Assembly (NCBI GenBank): GCA_049840935.1
Contig: JASGJA010000018.1
Span: 1 to 64,000, forward strand
Origin: Mesorhizobium_G sp049840935
Lineage (GTDB): Bacteria > Pseudomonadota > Alphaproteobacteria > Rhizobiales > Rhizobiaceae
Length of the DNA stretch: 64,000 nt
Direction of reading: 5' to 3'
A program made the translations under genes and the position numbers. The notes beneath the pieces are model-generated. The model saw only the letters and a program-made list of their open reading frames with translations, was not told the origin of the DNA and made no database searches. Shown piece after piece: positions 42,772 to 52,536 of the stretch. Each line of letters begins with the position of its first letter. The stretch's first letter is position 1.

Positions 42772-44217
42772 TTATGCGTTCAGCGCACGTCCATATGCAT
42801 CCAGCACGCTTTCCTTCATCATTTCGGAAAGCGTCGGATGCGGGAACACCGTATGCATCAGTTCTTCCTCGGTCGTTTCGAGGTTCATCGCCACAACAAA
42901 GCCCTGAATTAGCTCAGTTACTTCCGCGCCAACCATATGCGCGCCAAGTAGCTCGCCGGTCTTCTTGTCGAAGATCGTCTTGATAAGACCTTGATCCTCA
43001 CCAAGCGCAATCGCCTTGCCATTGGCTGCAAAAGAGAAGCGCCCAACGCGAATGTCCCTACCCTGCTCTTTGGCTTTCGCTTCGGTCAGGCCCACTGACG
43101 CCACCTGCGGCTGGCAGTAGGTGCAGCCCGGAATCTTGAGCTTGTCCAGCGCATGAACCCCGGGCAAACCCGCGATCTTTTCCACGCAGATCACGCCTTC
43201 ATGCTCTGCCTTGTGTGCCAGCATCGGCGGGCCCGCAACGTCACCGATAGCATAAACGCCCGGCACATTCGTGCGGCCATATCCGTCCGTAACAATCGAT
43301 CCGCGCTCAATCTTCACGCCCAATGCTTCAAGGCCGAGATTTTCGACATTGCTCTGCACGCCGACTGCCGAAATCATGCGATCCGCTGTTATGGTCTGCG
43401 TCTTGCCGTCCTTGCCCTCAAGTGTGGCCGTGATCGAATTCGCGCCTTTTTCGACCTTCGTCACCTTGGTTTCGAGCAGAATTTTCATGCCCTGCTTTTC
43501 GAGCTGCTTCTTGGCAATCGTCGAAATCTCATTGTCTTCGACTGGCATGATCTGCGGCATGATTTCCACCACGGTCACGTCCACGCCCATCGTACGATAG
43601 AAGGACGCGAACTCGATCCCGATCGCGCCGGACCCCATCACCAACAGCGATTTCGGCATTTCCTGCGGAATCATCGCCTCGAAATAGGTCCAGATCAGCT
43701 TGCCGTCCGGCTCGATACCCGGCAGCGCGCGCGGCCGTGCGCCGGTCGCGACAATGATGTGCTTGGCCGTATATGTACCTTCGCCTTTGACGCCCTTAGG
43801 CACGGGATGCTGCGGCTGCATGGCGGGCTTGGTCGGTTTGCCGACAACGATTTCACCGGGCTTGGTCAGCTTCGCCTCGCCCCAGATCACATCGACCTTG
43901 TTCTTTTTCATCAGGAAGCCGACGCCGCCGTTCAATCGCGCAGAAACGCCGCGAGAGCGATCCACGACAGCCTTGGTGTCTGGGCTCACCTTGCCTTCCA
44001 GTTTCAGCCCGTAATTCTTGGCATGTTCCGCGTAGTGCAGGATTTCCGCCGAGCGCAGCAGCGCCTTGGTCGGAATACATCCCCAGTTCAGGCAGATGCC
44101 ACCCAGATGTTCGCGCTCAACAATCGCCGTCTTGAAACCAAGCTGCGCGGAACGCACCGCCGTAACATAGCCGCCCGGTCCTGAACCGATGATGATGACG
44201 TCGTAAGAGTCAGCCAC
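42772..44217 (-). CDS. lpdA: Dihydrolipoyl dehydrogenase (E3)
   Basis: A 481-residue flavoenzyme that reoxidises dihydrolipoyl groups of the pyruvate dehydrogenase complex. The FAD site is IIGSGPGGYV (11-16 GSGPGG). The redox disulfide is GGICLNWGCIPTK (Cys42 and Cys47). The NAD site is LLVMGSGAIGIEFASFYRTM, and the C-terminal interface motif is HTVFPHPTLSEMM with the active-site His and Glu. It is the E3 of the pdhA-pdhB-pdhC cluster just upstream. Intact. Confidence 0.96.
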   Translation of the reverse strand: MADSYDVIIIGSGPGGYVTAVRSAQLGFKTAIVEREHLGGICLNWGCIPTKALLRSAEILHYAEHAKNYGLKLEGKVSPDTKAVVDRSRGVSARLNGGVGFLMKKNKVDVIWGEAKLTKPGEIVVGKPTKPAMQPQHPVPKGVKGEGTYTAKHIIVATGARPRALPGIEPDGKLIWTYFEAMIPQEMPKSLLVMGSGAIGIEFASFYRTMGVDVTVVEIMPQIMPVEDNEISTIAKKQLEKQGMKILLETKVTKVEKGANSITATLEGKDGKTQTITADRMISAVGVQSNVENLGLEALGVKIERGSIVTDGYGRTNVPGVYAIGDVAGPPMLAHKAEHEGVICVEKIAGLPGVHALDKLKIPGCTYCQPQVASVGLTEAKAKEQGRDIRVGRFSFAANGKAIALGEDQGLIKTIFDKKTGELLGAHMVGAEVTELIQGFVVAMNLETTEEELMHTVFPHPTLSEMMKESVLDAYGRALNA

Positions 44218-44228
44218 AGCCAGTCTCC

Positions 44229-44867
44229 CTAGAAATCCAATAGTTTCTTCACTACTGGCGCGAGCGCCGCGCCAATTGCTCTGGTGTTTTCAGCATCCAG
44301 ATGAACACCGTCGAATGCAGCCGTCTGCGAAACGCTGCCGGCGTCGAAAAACCCGCAATCCATTTCCCGCGCGACCATACGGTATGCGTCGGGCAATTGG
44401 CGTGATGCCGCATCACCGCCTGCAAACATTGCCGCATATTCGCTGTTGTTGGTGCGCGAAACTGGTGGCGGCGAAACGAGCAGAACCTGCGGCGTCGCGG
44501 CCCCAAGCGGATAAGGATGCCCGCGCACGATCTGTACCAGCCGCTTCATGCCATGCGCCGCACCTAGTGGATTGCCATGTATCCACGGCTTCATGTCGTT
44601 GGAACCGAGCATGATGATAACAAGGTCCAGCGGCGAATGCGTGCCAAGAAGTGTCGGCAGCACGCGCGCGCCATTGCGATCCTCGCCCGCCAGATTGTCG
44701 TCATAGGCTGTCGTTCGTCCATTCAGCCCTTCGGCGATAACCCGAGCGCTGTCACCCAACGCAGCTTGCAAAACGCTCGGCCAGCGATCCGCATATTCAT
44801 GGCGCGTCAAAGTCTCGGCATTGAAGCCCCATGTCAGCGAGTCGCCGTAGCAAAGGATCGTTTTCAT
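44229..44867 (-). CDS. SGNH-type arylesterase
   Basis: A 212-residue SGNH/GDSL hydrolase. Block I is ILCYGDSLTWGFNAET (catalytic Ser about residue 8), block III is VIIMLGSNDMKPW (Gly/Asn oxyanion residues) and block V is FDGVHLDAENTRAIG (Asp and His of the triad, DGVHL). No signal peptide is seen, so it is cytoplasmic. Members hydrolyse small esters; the physiological substrate is unknown. It lies between pdhC and lpdA, a common insertion in this operon in Phyllobacteriaceae-like genomes. Confidence 0.92.
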   Translation of the reverse strand: MKTILCYGDSLTWGFNAETLTRHEYADRWPSVLQAALGDSARVIAEGLNGRTTAYDDNLAGEDRNGARVLPTLLGTHSPLDLVIIMLGSNDMKPWIHGNPLGAAHGMKRLVQIVRGHPYPLGAATPQVLLVSPPPVSRTNNSEYAAMFAGGDAASRQLPDAYRMVAREMDCGFFDAGSVSQTAAFDGVHLDAENTRAIGAALAPVVKKLLDF

Positions 44868-44886
44868 GGGTCGGCAACCGTTCCGG

Positions 44887-46240
44887 CTAGACCAACATGC
44901 TCATTGGGTTTTCGATCAGCCGCTTGAACGCTTGGAGCAATTCCGCCCCCAGAGCGCCATCCACCGCACGGTGATCGGTCGAGAGCGTGACGGACATGAC
45001 GTTCGCAATTTTGATCTCGCCGTTCTTCACGACTGCGCGCTGTTCGCCAGCGCCGACCGCCAGAATGGTCGCGTGCGGCGGGTTGATGACTGCGGCGAAA
45101 TCCTTCACGCCGAACATGCCCAGATTGGAAACCGCAGTGGTGCCGCCTTGATATTCTTCCGGCTTGAGCTTGCGCGATTTTGCTCGGCCCGCGAGATCCT
45201 TCATTTCGTTGGAAATGGCCGACAGCGACTTCGTCTCCGCTTGCCGGATAATCGGCGTAATCAACCCACCGGGGATAGAAACCGCAACGCCCACGTCCGA
45301 ATGCTTGTGGTGAACCATTGCGGATTCTGTCCACGATACATTTGCGTCCGGCACCGCCTGCAACGCCAACGCCAAACCCTTAATCACCAAGTCGTTGACG
45401 GAAAGCTTGTAGGCTGGAACCTCGCCCTTGTCCGTCTTCTTCACCGGCGCGGCAGCGTTCAACTGCGTCGCGCAGCGCCAGCAGCGCGTCCAGATCCACA
45501 TCAACCGTCAGATAGAAATGCGGAACGGTCGTCTTAGCTTCCACCAGACGCCGCGCAATCGTCTTGCGCATATTGTCGTGCGGAACGAGTTCGTAGCTTC
45601 CTTCCGCAAACAGCTTGAGCGTTTGTTCGTCCGATGCGCCCTTAGATGCCGGTGCAGCGGCAGGCGCGGCCTGACCAGCCGCCGCTGGCAGCTTTCGCAC
45701 CGCCGCCGGAAATCGCGGCTTCGACATCTGCTTTCACGACACGGCCATGCGGACCGGAGCCCTTGACGGCGGAAACATCCACGCCCGCCTCTTTCGCGAT
45801 GCGACGAGCCAGCGGCGAGGCAAAAGTGCGCCCTTCGCTGTGCCCACTGCTTTCCTGCCTTCGCGGACTGGAGCCGCTGCTGGCGTCGGGCTCGCTGCAG
45901 GCGCCGGTTCTGCTTTTGCTTCTGGCTTTGCCGCTTCGGTCTTGGGCGCTTCCGCTTTTGGCGCGCCGCCGCCTGATGCTGCGGCTGCAACATCCTCGCC
46001 TTCGCCCGCCAAAATCGCGATCAGGGCATTCACCTTCACGCCTTCGGTTCCTGCCGGAACCACCAGCTTGGCGACCGTGCCTTCGTCAACCGCCTCGACT
46101 TCCATCGTCGCCTTGTCGGTTTCGATTTCGGCAATCACGTCGCCCGGCGCAACCTTGTCGCCTTCCTTGACGAGCCACTTGGCCAGATTGCCCTCTTCCA
46201 TCGTTGGCGAGAGCGCGGGCATGGTGATGTTAATCGGCAT
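44887..46240 (-). CDS. pdhC: Pyruvate dehydrogenase E2, three frameshifts
   Basis: Dihydrolipoamide acetyltransferase, core of the pyruvate dehydrogenase complex, about 450 residues when joined. The lipoyl domain (IETDKATMEVEAVDEG, lipoyl Lys about 43) and Ala/Pro linker are in the first frame. The peripheral subunit-binding domain (PLARRIAKEAGVDV, GPHGRVVKADVEAA) lies in a second frame. The catalytic domain starts VPHDNMRKTIARRLVEAKTT and ends with LSTDHRAVDGALGAELLQAF (HxxxD, His and Asp). Shifts fall near 45825, 45695 and 45480. Essential, so probably sequence errors. Confidence 0.92.
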
Positions 46241-46258
46241 TTGTTCCTCCCGCCCGTC

Positions 46259-47641
46259 TCAGCGATATGTCACGGCCTTGATCGCCTCGATAATCTCGGC
46301 GACGTTCGGCAAAGCCAGCTTTTCCAGGTTGGCCGCATAAGGCATCGGCACATCCTTGCCCGCGACGGTGATGACTGGAGCATCCAGATGGTCGAATGCG
46401 CGCTGCGAAACCTGATTGGCGATGAAGTCACCCACCGATGATTGCGGGAAACCTTCTTCCACGACAACCAGCCGGTTCGTCTTTTTCACCGATGCAATGA
46501 TCGTATCCAGATCGAGCGGTCGGATCGTGCGCAGGTCGATCACCTCCGCATCAATTCCCATGCCGCGCAATTCGGCTTCGGCCTTCACGCAATAAGTCAT
46601 GCCGATGCCGAACGAAACGAGCGTCACATCCTTGCCCGGCTTGTGAATGCGCGCCTTGCCGATTGGCAGCACGAAATCATCCATCTTCGGTACATCGAAG
46701 CTGTGACCGTAGAGAATTTCGTTCTCAAGGAAGATCACTGGATTCGGGTCACGAATTGCGGCTTTCAGCAGGCCCTTCGCATCCGCCGCCGAGTACGGCA
46801 TCACCACTTTCAGACCCGGAATATGGCTGTACCAAGCGGCGTAGCACTGCGAGTGCTGCGCAGCCACGCGTGCCGCCGCGCCGTTCGGACCGCGGAACAC
46901 AATCGGCGCGCCCATCTGCCCACCAGACATATAGAGCGTCTTGGCTGCCGAGTTGATGATCTGGTCTATCGCCTGCATGGCAAAGTTGAACGTCATGAAT
47001 TCGACGATCGGCTTCAATCCGGCCATTGCCGCACCGACTCCCACACCGGCAAAACCGTGCTCGGTGATCGGCGTATCGATAACGCGCTCCGCGCCGAACT
47101 CCTGCAACAGGCCCTGCGTGATCTTATACGCGCCCTGATATTCCGCGACCTCTTCGCCCATGACGAAGACGTCCTGATCGCGGCGCATTTCCTCGGCCAT
47201 CGCGTCGCGCAGCGCTTCGCGAACGGTCGTGGAAACCATTTCTGTTCCAGCCGGAATGTCGGGGTCAGCAGCAGCTTCGGTCTTGGGTGCTGCCGGAACC
47301 GCATCTTGCTTCGCAGGCGCAGGCTCGGCGGCAGCGGCTACAGCCTTCGGCGTTTCGTCGGCTTCCCCAACGCCCTTGGCGGCTTGATCGACATCTTCAC
47401 CTTCGACAGCGAGTACTGCAATCGGCGTGTTTACCTTCACGCCTTCCGTACCCGCCGCGATGAGGATTTTCGCGAGCACGCCTTCATCGACGGCCTCGAC
47501 TTCCATCGTGGCCTTGTCGGTTTCGATTTCGGCAATCACGTCGCCGGACTTGATCGTATCGCCTTCATTTTTCAGCCATTTGGAAAGGTTGCCCTCTTCC
47601 ATGGTCGGCGACAGTGCTGGCATCAGAATTTCGATAGACAT
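46259..47641 (-). CDS. pdhB: Pyruvate dehydrogenase E1 beta with lipoyl domain
   Basis: A 460-residue E1 beta subunit with its own N-terminal lipoyl domain (IETDKATMEVEAVDEGVLAK, about residues 37-56), an alphaproteobacterial form. An Ala/Pro-rich linker spans about 80-140. The E1 beta part (VREALRDAMAEEMRRDQDVF, VMGEEVAEYQGAYKITQGLL, ERVIDTPITEHGFAGVGVGA) forms the thiamine diphosphate site together with E1 alpha. It is intact, in contrast with pdhC. The genes are spaced 12-19 bp apart, in one operon. Confidence 0.96.
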   Translation of the reverse strand: MSIEILMPALSPTMEEGNLSKWLKNEGDTIKSGDVIAEIETDKATMEVEAVDEGVLAKILIAAGTEGVKVNTPIAVLAVEGEDVDQAAKGVGEADETPKAVAAAAEPAPAKQDAVPAAPKTEAAADPDIPAGTEMVSTTVREALRDAMAEEMRRDQDVFVMGEEVAEYQGAYKITQGLLQEFGAERVIDTPITEHGFAGVGVGAAMAGLKPIVEFMTFNFAMQAIDQIINSAAKTLYMSGGQMGAPIVFRGPNGAAARVAAQHSQCYAAWYSHIPGLKVVMPYSAADAKGLLKAAIRDPNPVIFLENEILYGHSFDVPKMDDFVLPIGKARIHKPGKDVTLVSFGIGMTYCVKAEAELRGMGIDAEVIDLRTIRPLDLDTIIASVKKTNRLVVVEEGFPQSSVGDFIANQVSQRAFDHLDAPVITVAGKDVPMPYAANLEKLALPNVAEIIEAIKAVTYR

Positions 47642-47653
47642 GGTCGCCCTCCC

Positions 47654-48694
47654 TTAAAGCGTAATATCGGTCCAAAGCTCGGAAGCATCCGGCTCTGGAT
47701 CGGTCTGGGCGAAGTCTGCTGCATCGGCGACGATGTCGCGCACTTCCTTGTCTATCTCTTTAAGCTCTTCCTCGCTGGCCCACTTCTTGTCTAACAAGCG
47801 TGCCTTCACCTGCTCGATCGGGTCATGCTCCGAGCGCATCTTCTGCACCTCTTCCTTGGTGCGATACTTGGCCGGGTCAGACATTGAGTGGCCGCGATAG
47901 CGATAGGTAAGCATTTCGAGAATGATCGGCCCCTTGCCGGAGCGGCACCATTCCGTCGCCAGATCCGCCGCAGCTTTCACGGCGCGCACGTCCATGCCGT
48001 CCACCTGAATGCCCGGAATCTTGAACGAAATACCGCGATGCGAGAAATCCGTCTCGGCCGACGAGCGCGACACCGCCGTGCCCATTGCGTAGCGGTTGTT
48101 CTCGATCACGTAGATCACCGGCAGTTTCCAGAGAGCAGCCATGTTGAAGCTCTCGTAAACCTGCCCCTGATTCGCCGCGCCATCGCCGAAGAACGCCAGC
48201 GCCACATTATTATTCTTGCGATACTTGTTTGCGAATGCCAGCCCGGTTCCGAGCGACACCTGCGCGCCGACAATGCCGTGGCCGCCGTAGAAATTCTTCT
48301 CCTTGGAGAACATGTGCATTGAGCCGCCCTTGCCTTTCGACAAGCCGCCCTTGCGTCCGGTCAACTCGGCCATCACGCCGCGCGCCGACATTTCCATCGC
48401 CAGCATGTGTCCGTGATCGCGATAACCGGTAATCATCTGGTCGCCTTCGATCAGCGACATTTTCAGGCCGGTAACAACCGCTTCCTGACCGATATAGAGG
48501 TGGCAGAAACCGCCGATGAACCCCATGCCGTAAAGCTGCCCGGCTTTTTCCTCGAAGCGCCGGATCAGTAGCATCGCGCGATACGCGTCAAGCTCCTGCT
48601 GCTTGTTGAATTCGACCGGTTTCGGAGCGGCGGGATTTGTCCCTGGCTTTGCGTCGGCTTTCTTGACCGGCGCGCGCTTGGCGGCTGATGCCAT
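47654..48694 (-). CDS. pdhA: Pyruvate dehydrogenase E1 alpha
   Basis: A 346-residue E1 alpha subunit that binds thiamine diphosphate and decarboxylates pyruvate. The TPP motif starts FFGDGAANQGQVYESFNMAA (GDG) and ends with ENNRYAMGT (about residues 170-207). The phosphorylation-loop-like region TYRYRGHSMSDPAKYR follows. The N-terminal extension is Lys/Ala/Pro-rich. ATG 48694 is preferred over 48757, as the extra residues look noncoding. First gene of the pdh operon; its promoter should lie in 48695-48868. Confidence 0.95.
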   Translation of the reverse strand: MASAAKRAPVKKADAKPGTNPAAPKPVEFNKQQELDAYRAMLLIRRFEEKAGQLYGMGFIGGFCHLYIGQEAVVTGLKMSLIEGDQMITGYRDHGHMLAMEMSARGVMAELTGRKGGLSKGKGGSMHMFSKEKNFYGGHGIVGAQVSLGTGLAFANKYRKNNNVALAFFGDGAANQGQVYESFNMAALWKLPVIYVIENNRYAMGTAVSRSSAETDFSHRGISFKIPGIQVDGMDVRAVKAAADLATEWCRSGKGPIILEMLTYRYRGHSMSDPAKYRTKEEVQKMRSEHDPIEQVKARLLDKKWASEEELKEIDKEVRDIVADAADFAQTDPEPDASELWTDITL

Positions 48695-48868
48695 ACGTCT
48701 CTCCCTATTCGTCTCTGACGGACCTTGGGGAGATGTAAATCCCTCCCCTGTTGCCATAAACGCTATCTGGAAAACGCGGCGTCGTCCATGCGGAAAAATG
48801 CATGGCTGCCTTGCAGCTAAACCGTTATTATCGCTAGCAAACCAGTCGATTAACTTGATTTCAGTTAA

Positions 48869-49217
48869 TCACTGGAGAGTAACTACAAGCTCGTTGGGGC
48901 GGCTGTAGTCGAGTTCCCTGCGCGCAAACTCGTCCAGCATGTCCTTTTCGATCGTACCCTTCGCGCAACATCTGAACCCTGCGTTCAAGCGCCACGCGCT
49001 GCGCGGTGGTGGTTTTCAGCTTTTCGCCAAGTTCCACTATGTGGCCTTCAAGCTGATATTTGGAATAGATGCCATATTCACCGTGATAGGCATGAAATCC
49101 GAAATAGCTCAGAAACGCAATCGTGATTGTGGGCACAATCAGCCGACCGGTGTTTCGTTGCTTGTGCTGTCTCGTCCACATCTGCGCATTTCTCATGCTT
49201 ATATCTGGCTCCACCAT
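48869..49217 (-). CDS. Septum formation initiator (FtsB/DivIC family), one frameshift
   Basis: A small bitopic division protein of about 115 residues. One membrane helix (LIVPTITIAFLSYFGFHAYH) is followed by a periplasmic coiled coil (YSKYQLEGHIVELGEKLKTT, AQRVALERRVQMLREG). The frame is lost just after REG. Another frame continues EKDMLDEFARRELDYSRPNE and LVVTLQ, with its stop at 48869. Deleting one G in GGGTACG near 48960 restores it. ATG 49217 or 49196 may be the start. It precedes pdhA with about 170 bp between, a conserved neighbour order. Confidence 0.88.
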
Positions 49218-49521
49218 GCTTAATGGACGGTTACGCTCCTCCCGATTTTTTGATCGGGCCGTTTGTGCTGCGGCGCAAAAAATATTGTGCAATTAGGGCA
49301 ACAGGACACCTTTCATTAACTATAGATTTTGAGGCAGAATCATAACCGGGTGTGGTTTGGAGTTGGCGGGGCTGTCATGGACCAAAAAAGTCCGGGCTTC
49401 AGAGGCAATTTGGCTATAAAGCAAGGTTCTGCTGCGGTTTCTCAGGATCAGCGAGGCCGTAGCTGGACGCGTTGGCTTTGCCAATTCATATGATAATGAT
49501 TCGGCTTCGCCTGAAGATGCG
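49218..49521. other. Divergent intergenic region
   Basis: About 300 bp between the divIC-like gene and the plus-strand repeat-protein gene. It should carry both promoters. No gene, hairpin or regulatory repeat stands out. The frame of the downstream gene stays open for roughly 100 bp before its ATG (text FANSYDNDSASPEDA), so that gene may begin a little earlier at a nonstandard codon. Confidence 0.45.
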
Positions 49522-50309
49522 ATGCCGTATCGCAATCGCGTGGAAGCGCGGATGCTGGCGCTGTTCGGCATGTGGGTCGAGGATACGCGCGCGGGTCGTT
49601 TCGAAACCAATGTGCACACTTTCGAGCAGTTGCAGCATGTAATCGCGCAGAATGCGCAGGATGGTTTCCATCCCGTCGATATATTTGGCTCGGGCCGGTT
49701 CTTTGAGCCGTGGTCCGTCGCATTTATCCATAACGAAGCGCCCGGAAATGTCTGGCAGATCACTGCTGATGCGGGCGCATTCAAGCGCCGCCACGAGGAT
49801 ATGCTCCGTCAGGGTTATCGCCTCGCCTCATTCAATCGGCGCCACCGCAATTTCAATGCTGTGTGGGAGCCGGGCATGACCCGCGCGCAACCTGTTGCGT
49901 GGAATATGGGCTGGTCCGAGTTGATGTCACTTGACCGTCGCCAGCGCGATCGTGGGCTGCGAATTGCGGCGGTTGATCGTTACGGGCCATCCGGCGCGCA
50001 TTATGCTGCGGTTTGGGAGCCCGGTGAGGGCGACCAGATGATTGAGGCTCCCGGTGGACTGAACGCAGGCGTACCGACCGTCTATGTCAAATATGGTTGA
50101 CCGCTATACCGAAGCTGGTCTTGTTCGTGCAGGCCATCGGCCATAATGAACATGCGGTCGTTGCGTACAGGTCGGATGCGCCGCTGGCCAAGCGTCGTTT
50201 TGCCTGCCTGCCAATCGCGCGTTTCCGCGCCTATGATCAGATTTGCCGCAATGGCGGCTATCGCCTCGCGTCCATCAGCCACGCAAATTGGTTGGGCAAC
50301 AACACATAG
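49522..50309 (+). CDS. Tandem-repeat (BTRD1-like) protein, possible frameshift
   Basis: The first frame encodes 192 residues to 50100 and contains repeats of the bacterial tandem repeat domain type: MLRQGYRLASFNRRHRNFNA ending VWEPG, and DRGLRIAAVDRYGPSGAHYA ending VWEPG. A second frame from 50097 carries another unit (AIGHNEHAVVAYRSD, then DQICRNGGYRLASISHANW) to 50309. The two parts probably form one protein broken by an indel near 50095. Such repeats build beta-propeller-like or hydrolase-associated folds; no signal peptide is visible and the function is unknown. A hairpin terminator follows. Confidence 0.65.
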
Positions 50310-50338
50310 TGCCAGCGGAATTTCCGCCGGCACTATGT
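50304..50338. terminator. Bidirectional hairpin terminator by eno
   Basis: A stem of about 16 bp with one mismatch: ACATAGTGCCAGCGGAA (50304-50320) against TTCCGCCGGCACTATGT (50322-50338). It sits between the convergent repeat-protein gene and eno. No clear T-run follows on either strand, so termination may be only partial. Confidence 0.6.
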
Positions 50339-50345
50339 TGATAAA

Positions 50346-51620
50346 TCAACCCCGCAGGATCGAACGGCCAGCGTAAACCGCTGCCTTGCCTAGCTCTTCC
50401 TCGATGCGGATGAGCTGGTTGTACTTCGCGAGCCGGTCCGACCGCGCCAGCGAGCCGGTTTTGATCTGCCCGCAATTCGTGGCAACCGCGAGGTCGGCAA
50501 TCGTCGAATCCTCGGTTTCGCCTGAACGGTGCGACATCACAGCCGTGTAGCTCGCCTTATGCGCCGTCTCCACAGCATCGAGCGTTTCCGACAGCGATCC
50601 AATCTGGTTGACCTTAACGAGGATCGAATTCGCGACACCCATCTTGATGCCGTCGCGCAGGCGTGCCGAATTGGTCACGAACAGATCGTCGCCAACAAGT
50701 TGCACATTCTTGCCGATCATGTCGGTCACGATCTTCCAGCCATCCCAATCGTCTTCGGCCATGCCGTCTTCGATGGAGATGATCGGATAGTCAGCGGCCA
50801 GCTTTGCGAGATACTTCGCCTGCGTCTTGGGATCGCGCGTTTTCTTCTCGCCTTCATAGACATATGCGCCGTCCTTGAAGAATTCGGTCGAGGCGCAATC
50901 CAGCCCGATGGCAACTTCCTCGCCCGGCTTGTAACCGGCCTTTTCAATGGACCCCATGATGAAATCCAGCGCAGCCTGAGCGCTCTTCAGGTTCGGCGCG
51001 AAGCCGCCTTCGTCACCGACATTGGTGTTGTGGCCGGCGTCCTTCAGACCCTTCTTGAGCGTGTGGAAAATTTCCGAACCCCAGCGCACAGCTTCGCGCA
51101 GGCTTGTCGCGCCGACCGGCATAATCATGAATTCCTGGAAGTCGATCGGGTTGTCGGCATGCACGCCGCCGTTGATGATGTTCATCATCGGCACCGGCAG
51201 CACGCGCGCATTCGGCCCGCCCACATAACGATAGAGCGGCAGGCCGGACGCTTCCGCCGCGGCCTTGGCCACAGCCAGCGAAACGCCGAGAATCGCGTTG
51301 GCGCCGAGGCGGCTTTTGTTCGGTGTGCCGTCCAGTTCGATCATGGTCTGGTCGATATGAAGCTGGTTTTCAGCTTCCATGCCGCCGATGGCTTCAAAAA
51401 TCTCGCCGTTGACTGCTTCAACGGCCTTTTCCACGCCCTTGCCCAGATAGCGCTTGCCGCCGTCGCGAAGCTCTACGGCCTCATGCGCGCCGGTCGATGC
51501 GCCTGATGGCACCGCCGCCCTGCCCATCGACCCATCTTCAAGCACGACGTCGACTTCAACTGTCGGGTTGCCGCGACTGTCCAGAATTTCGCGGCCGACA
51601 ATGTCAATGATTGCGGTCAT
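50346..51620 (-). CDS. eno: Enolase
   Basis: A 424-residue glycolytic enolase that interconverts 2-phosphoglycerate and phosphoenolpyruvate with Mg2+. The start IIDIVGREILDSRGNPTVEV is canonical. Metal ligands fall in VGDDLFVTN (Asp about 314) and ISIEDGMAEDDWDGW (Glu about 287); the catalytic Lys is in GVANSILVKVNQIG (about 339), and the signature MSHRSGETEDSTIADLAV follows. ATG 51620 is used; the ATG five codons upstream is unlikely. Intact. Confidence 0.97.
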   Translation of the reverse strand: MTAIIDIVGREILDSRGNPTVEVDVVLEDGSMGRAAVPSGASTGAHEAVELRDGGKRYLGKGVEKAVEAVNGEIFEAIGGMEAENQLHIDQTMIELDGTPNKSRLGANAILGVSLAVAKAAAEASGLPLYRYVGGPNARVLPVPMMNIINGGVHADNPIDFQEFMIMPVGATSLREAVRWGSEIFHTLKKGLKDAGHNTNVGDEGGFAPNLKSAQAALDFIMGSIEKAGYKPGEEVAIGLDCASTEFFKDGAYVYEGEKKTRDPKTQAKYLAKLAADYPIISIEDGMAEDDWDGWKIVTDMIGKNVQLVGDDLFVTNSARLRDGIKMGVANSILVKVNQIGSLSETLDAVETAHKASYTAVMSHRSGETEDSTIADLAVATNCGQIKTGSLARSDRLAKYNQLIRIEEELGKAAVYAGRSILRG

Positions 51621-51700
51621 GGTGCGCTCCTGCATGTATGGCTAGAAAGTCCGCCTCTCTTAACGGAAGCGCGCGAAAAGGCAACGGGCTTGCAGACCCC

Positions 51701-52536
51701 TCACCCCTTTGCAATGCGATCAAATGCGATCAGCTTTTCCAGCAATTCGGGCATGTCTTTCAGCGGCACCATGTTCGGGCCATCCGAAGAAGCTGAATTA
51801 TCGGGATCGTCATGTGTTTCGATAAACACGCCAGCAACGCCAGCAGCAACCGCCGCCGACGCCAGCGTTTTCACAAACCGCCTTTCGCCGCCCGACGAAC
51901 CGCCCTGCCCGCCTGGTTGCTGCACGGAATGGGTGGCATCGAATATCACCGGGAGCGCCGATTTCGGCCATGATCGGCAGGGCGCGCATATCTGAAACCA
52001 ATGTGTTGTAGCCGAACGACGCGCCGCGCTCCGTAACCAGTACATTCGGATTGCCCGAATCCGTGATCTTCGACGACGACATTCTTCATGTCCCAAGGCG
52101 CGAGGAACTGACCCTTCTTCACGTTGACAACCTTGCCGGTTTTTGCAGCCGCGACGAGCATGTCCGTCTGGCGCGAAAGAAATGCCGGAATTTGCAGTAC
52201 GTCCACCACTTCGGCCACGATGGCACATTGTTCTTCGGTGTGCACGTCCGTAATTATCGGCAGGCCGAATTCCTTGCGCAAATCGGCGAAAATCGGCAGC
52301 GAGGCATCCAGCCCCGCACCGCGCGTTGCGCCGAGCGATGTCCGGTTCGCCTTATCGTAGCTGGATTTATACACCAGTCCGATGCCGAGTTTTTCCGTGA
52401 GTTCTTTCAGAGCGCCCGCCATATCGAAAGCGTGCTGCCGCAATTCGAGTTGGCACGGCCCGGCGATCAGCGCGAGCGGCGCGTCATTGGCAAAGGTTAC
52501 ATTGCCGATTGTCACCGAATGGTTGGGCTTGGTCAT
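51701..52536 (-). CDS. kdsA: KDO-8-phosphate synthase, two frameshifts
   Basis: The enzyme condenses phosphoenolpyruvate and arabinose 5-phosphate to make KDO-8-P for lipopolysaccharide, so the host is Gram-negative. The N-terminal part has LALIAGPCQLE, GLVYKSSYDKANRTS and VKKGQFLAPWDMKNVV. A second frame continues KITDSGNPNVLVTERGASFG, and a third carries FDATHSVQQPGGQGGSSGGE and FIETHDDPDNSASSDGPNMV. Shifts lie near 52073 and 51955. The joined length is about 278 residues, normal for the family. Confidence 0.93.
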
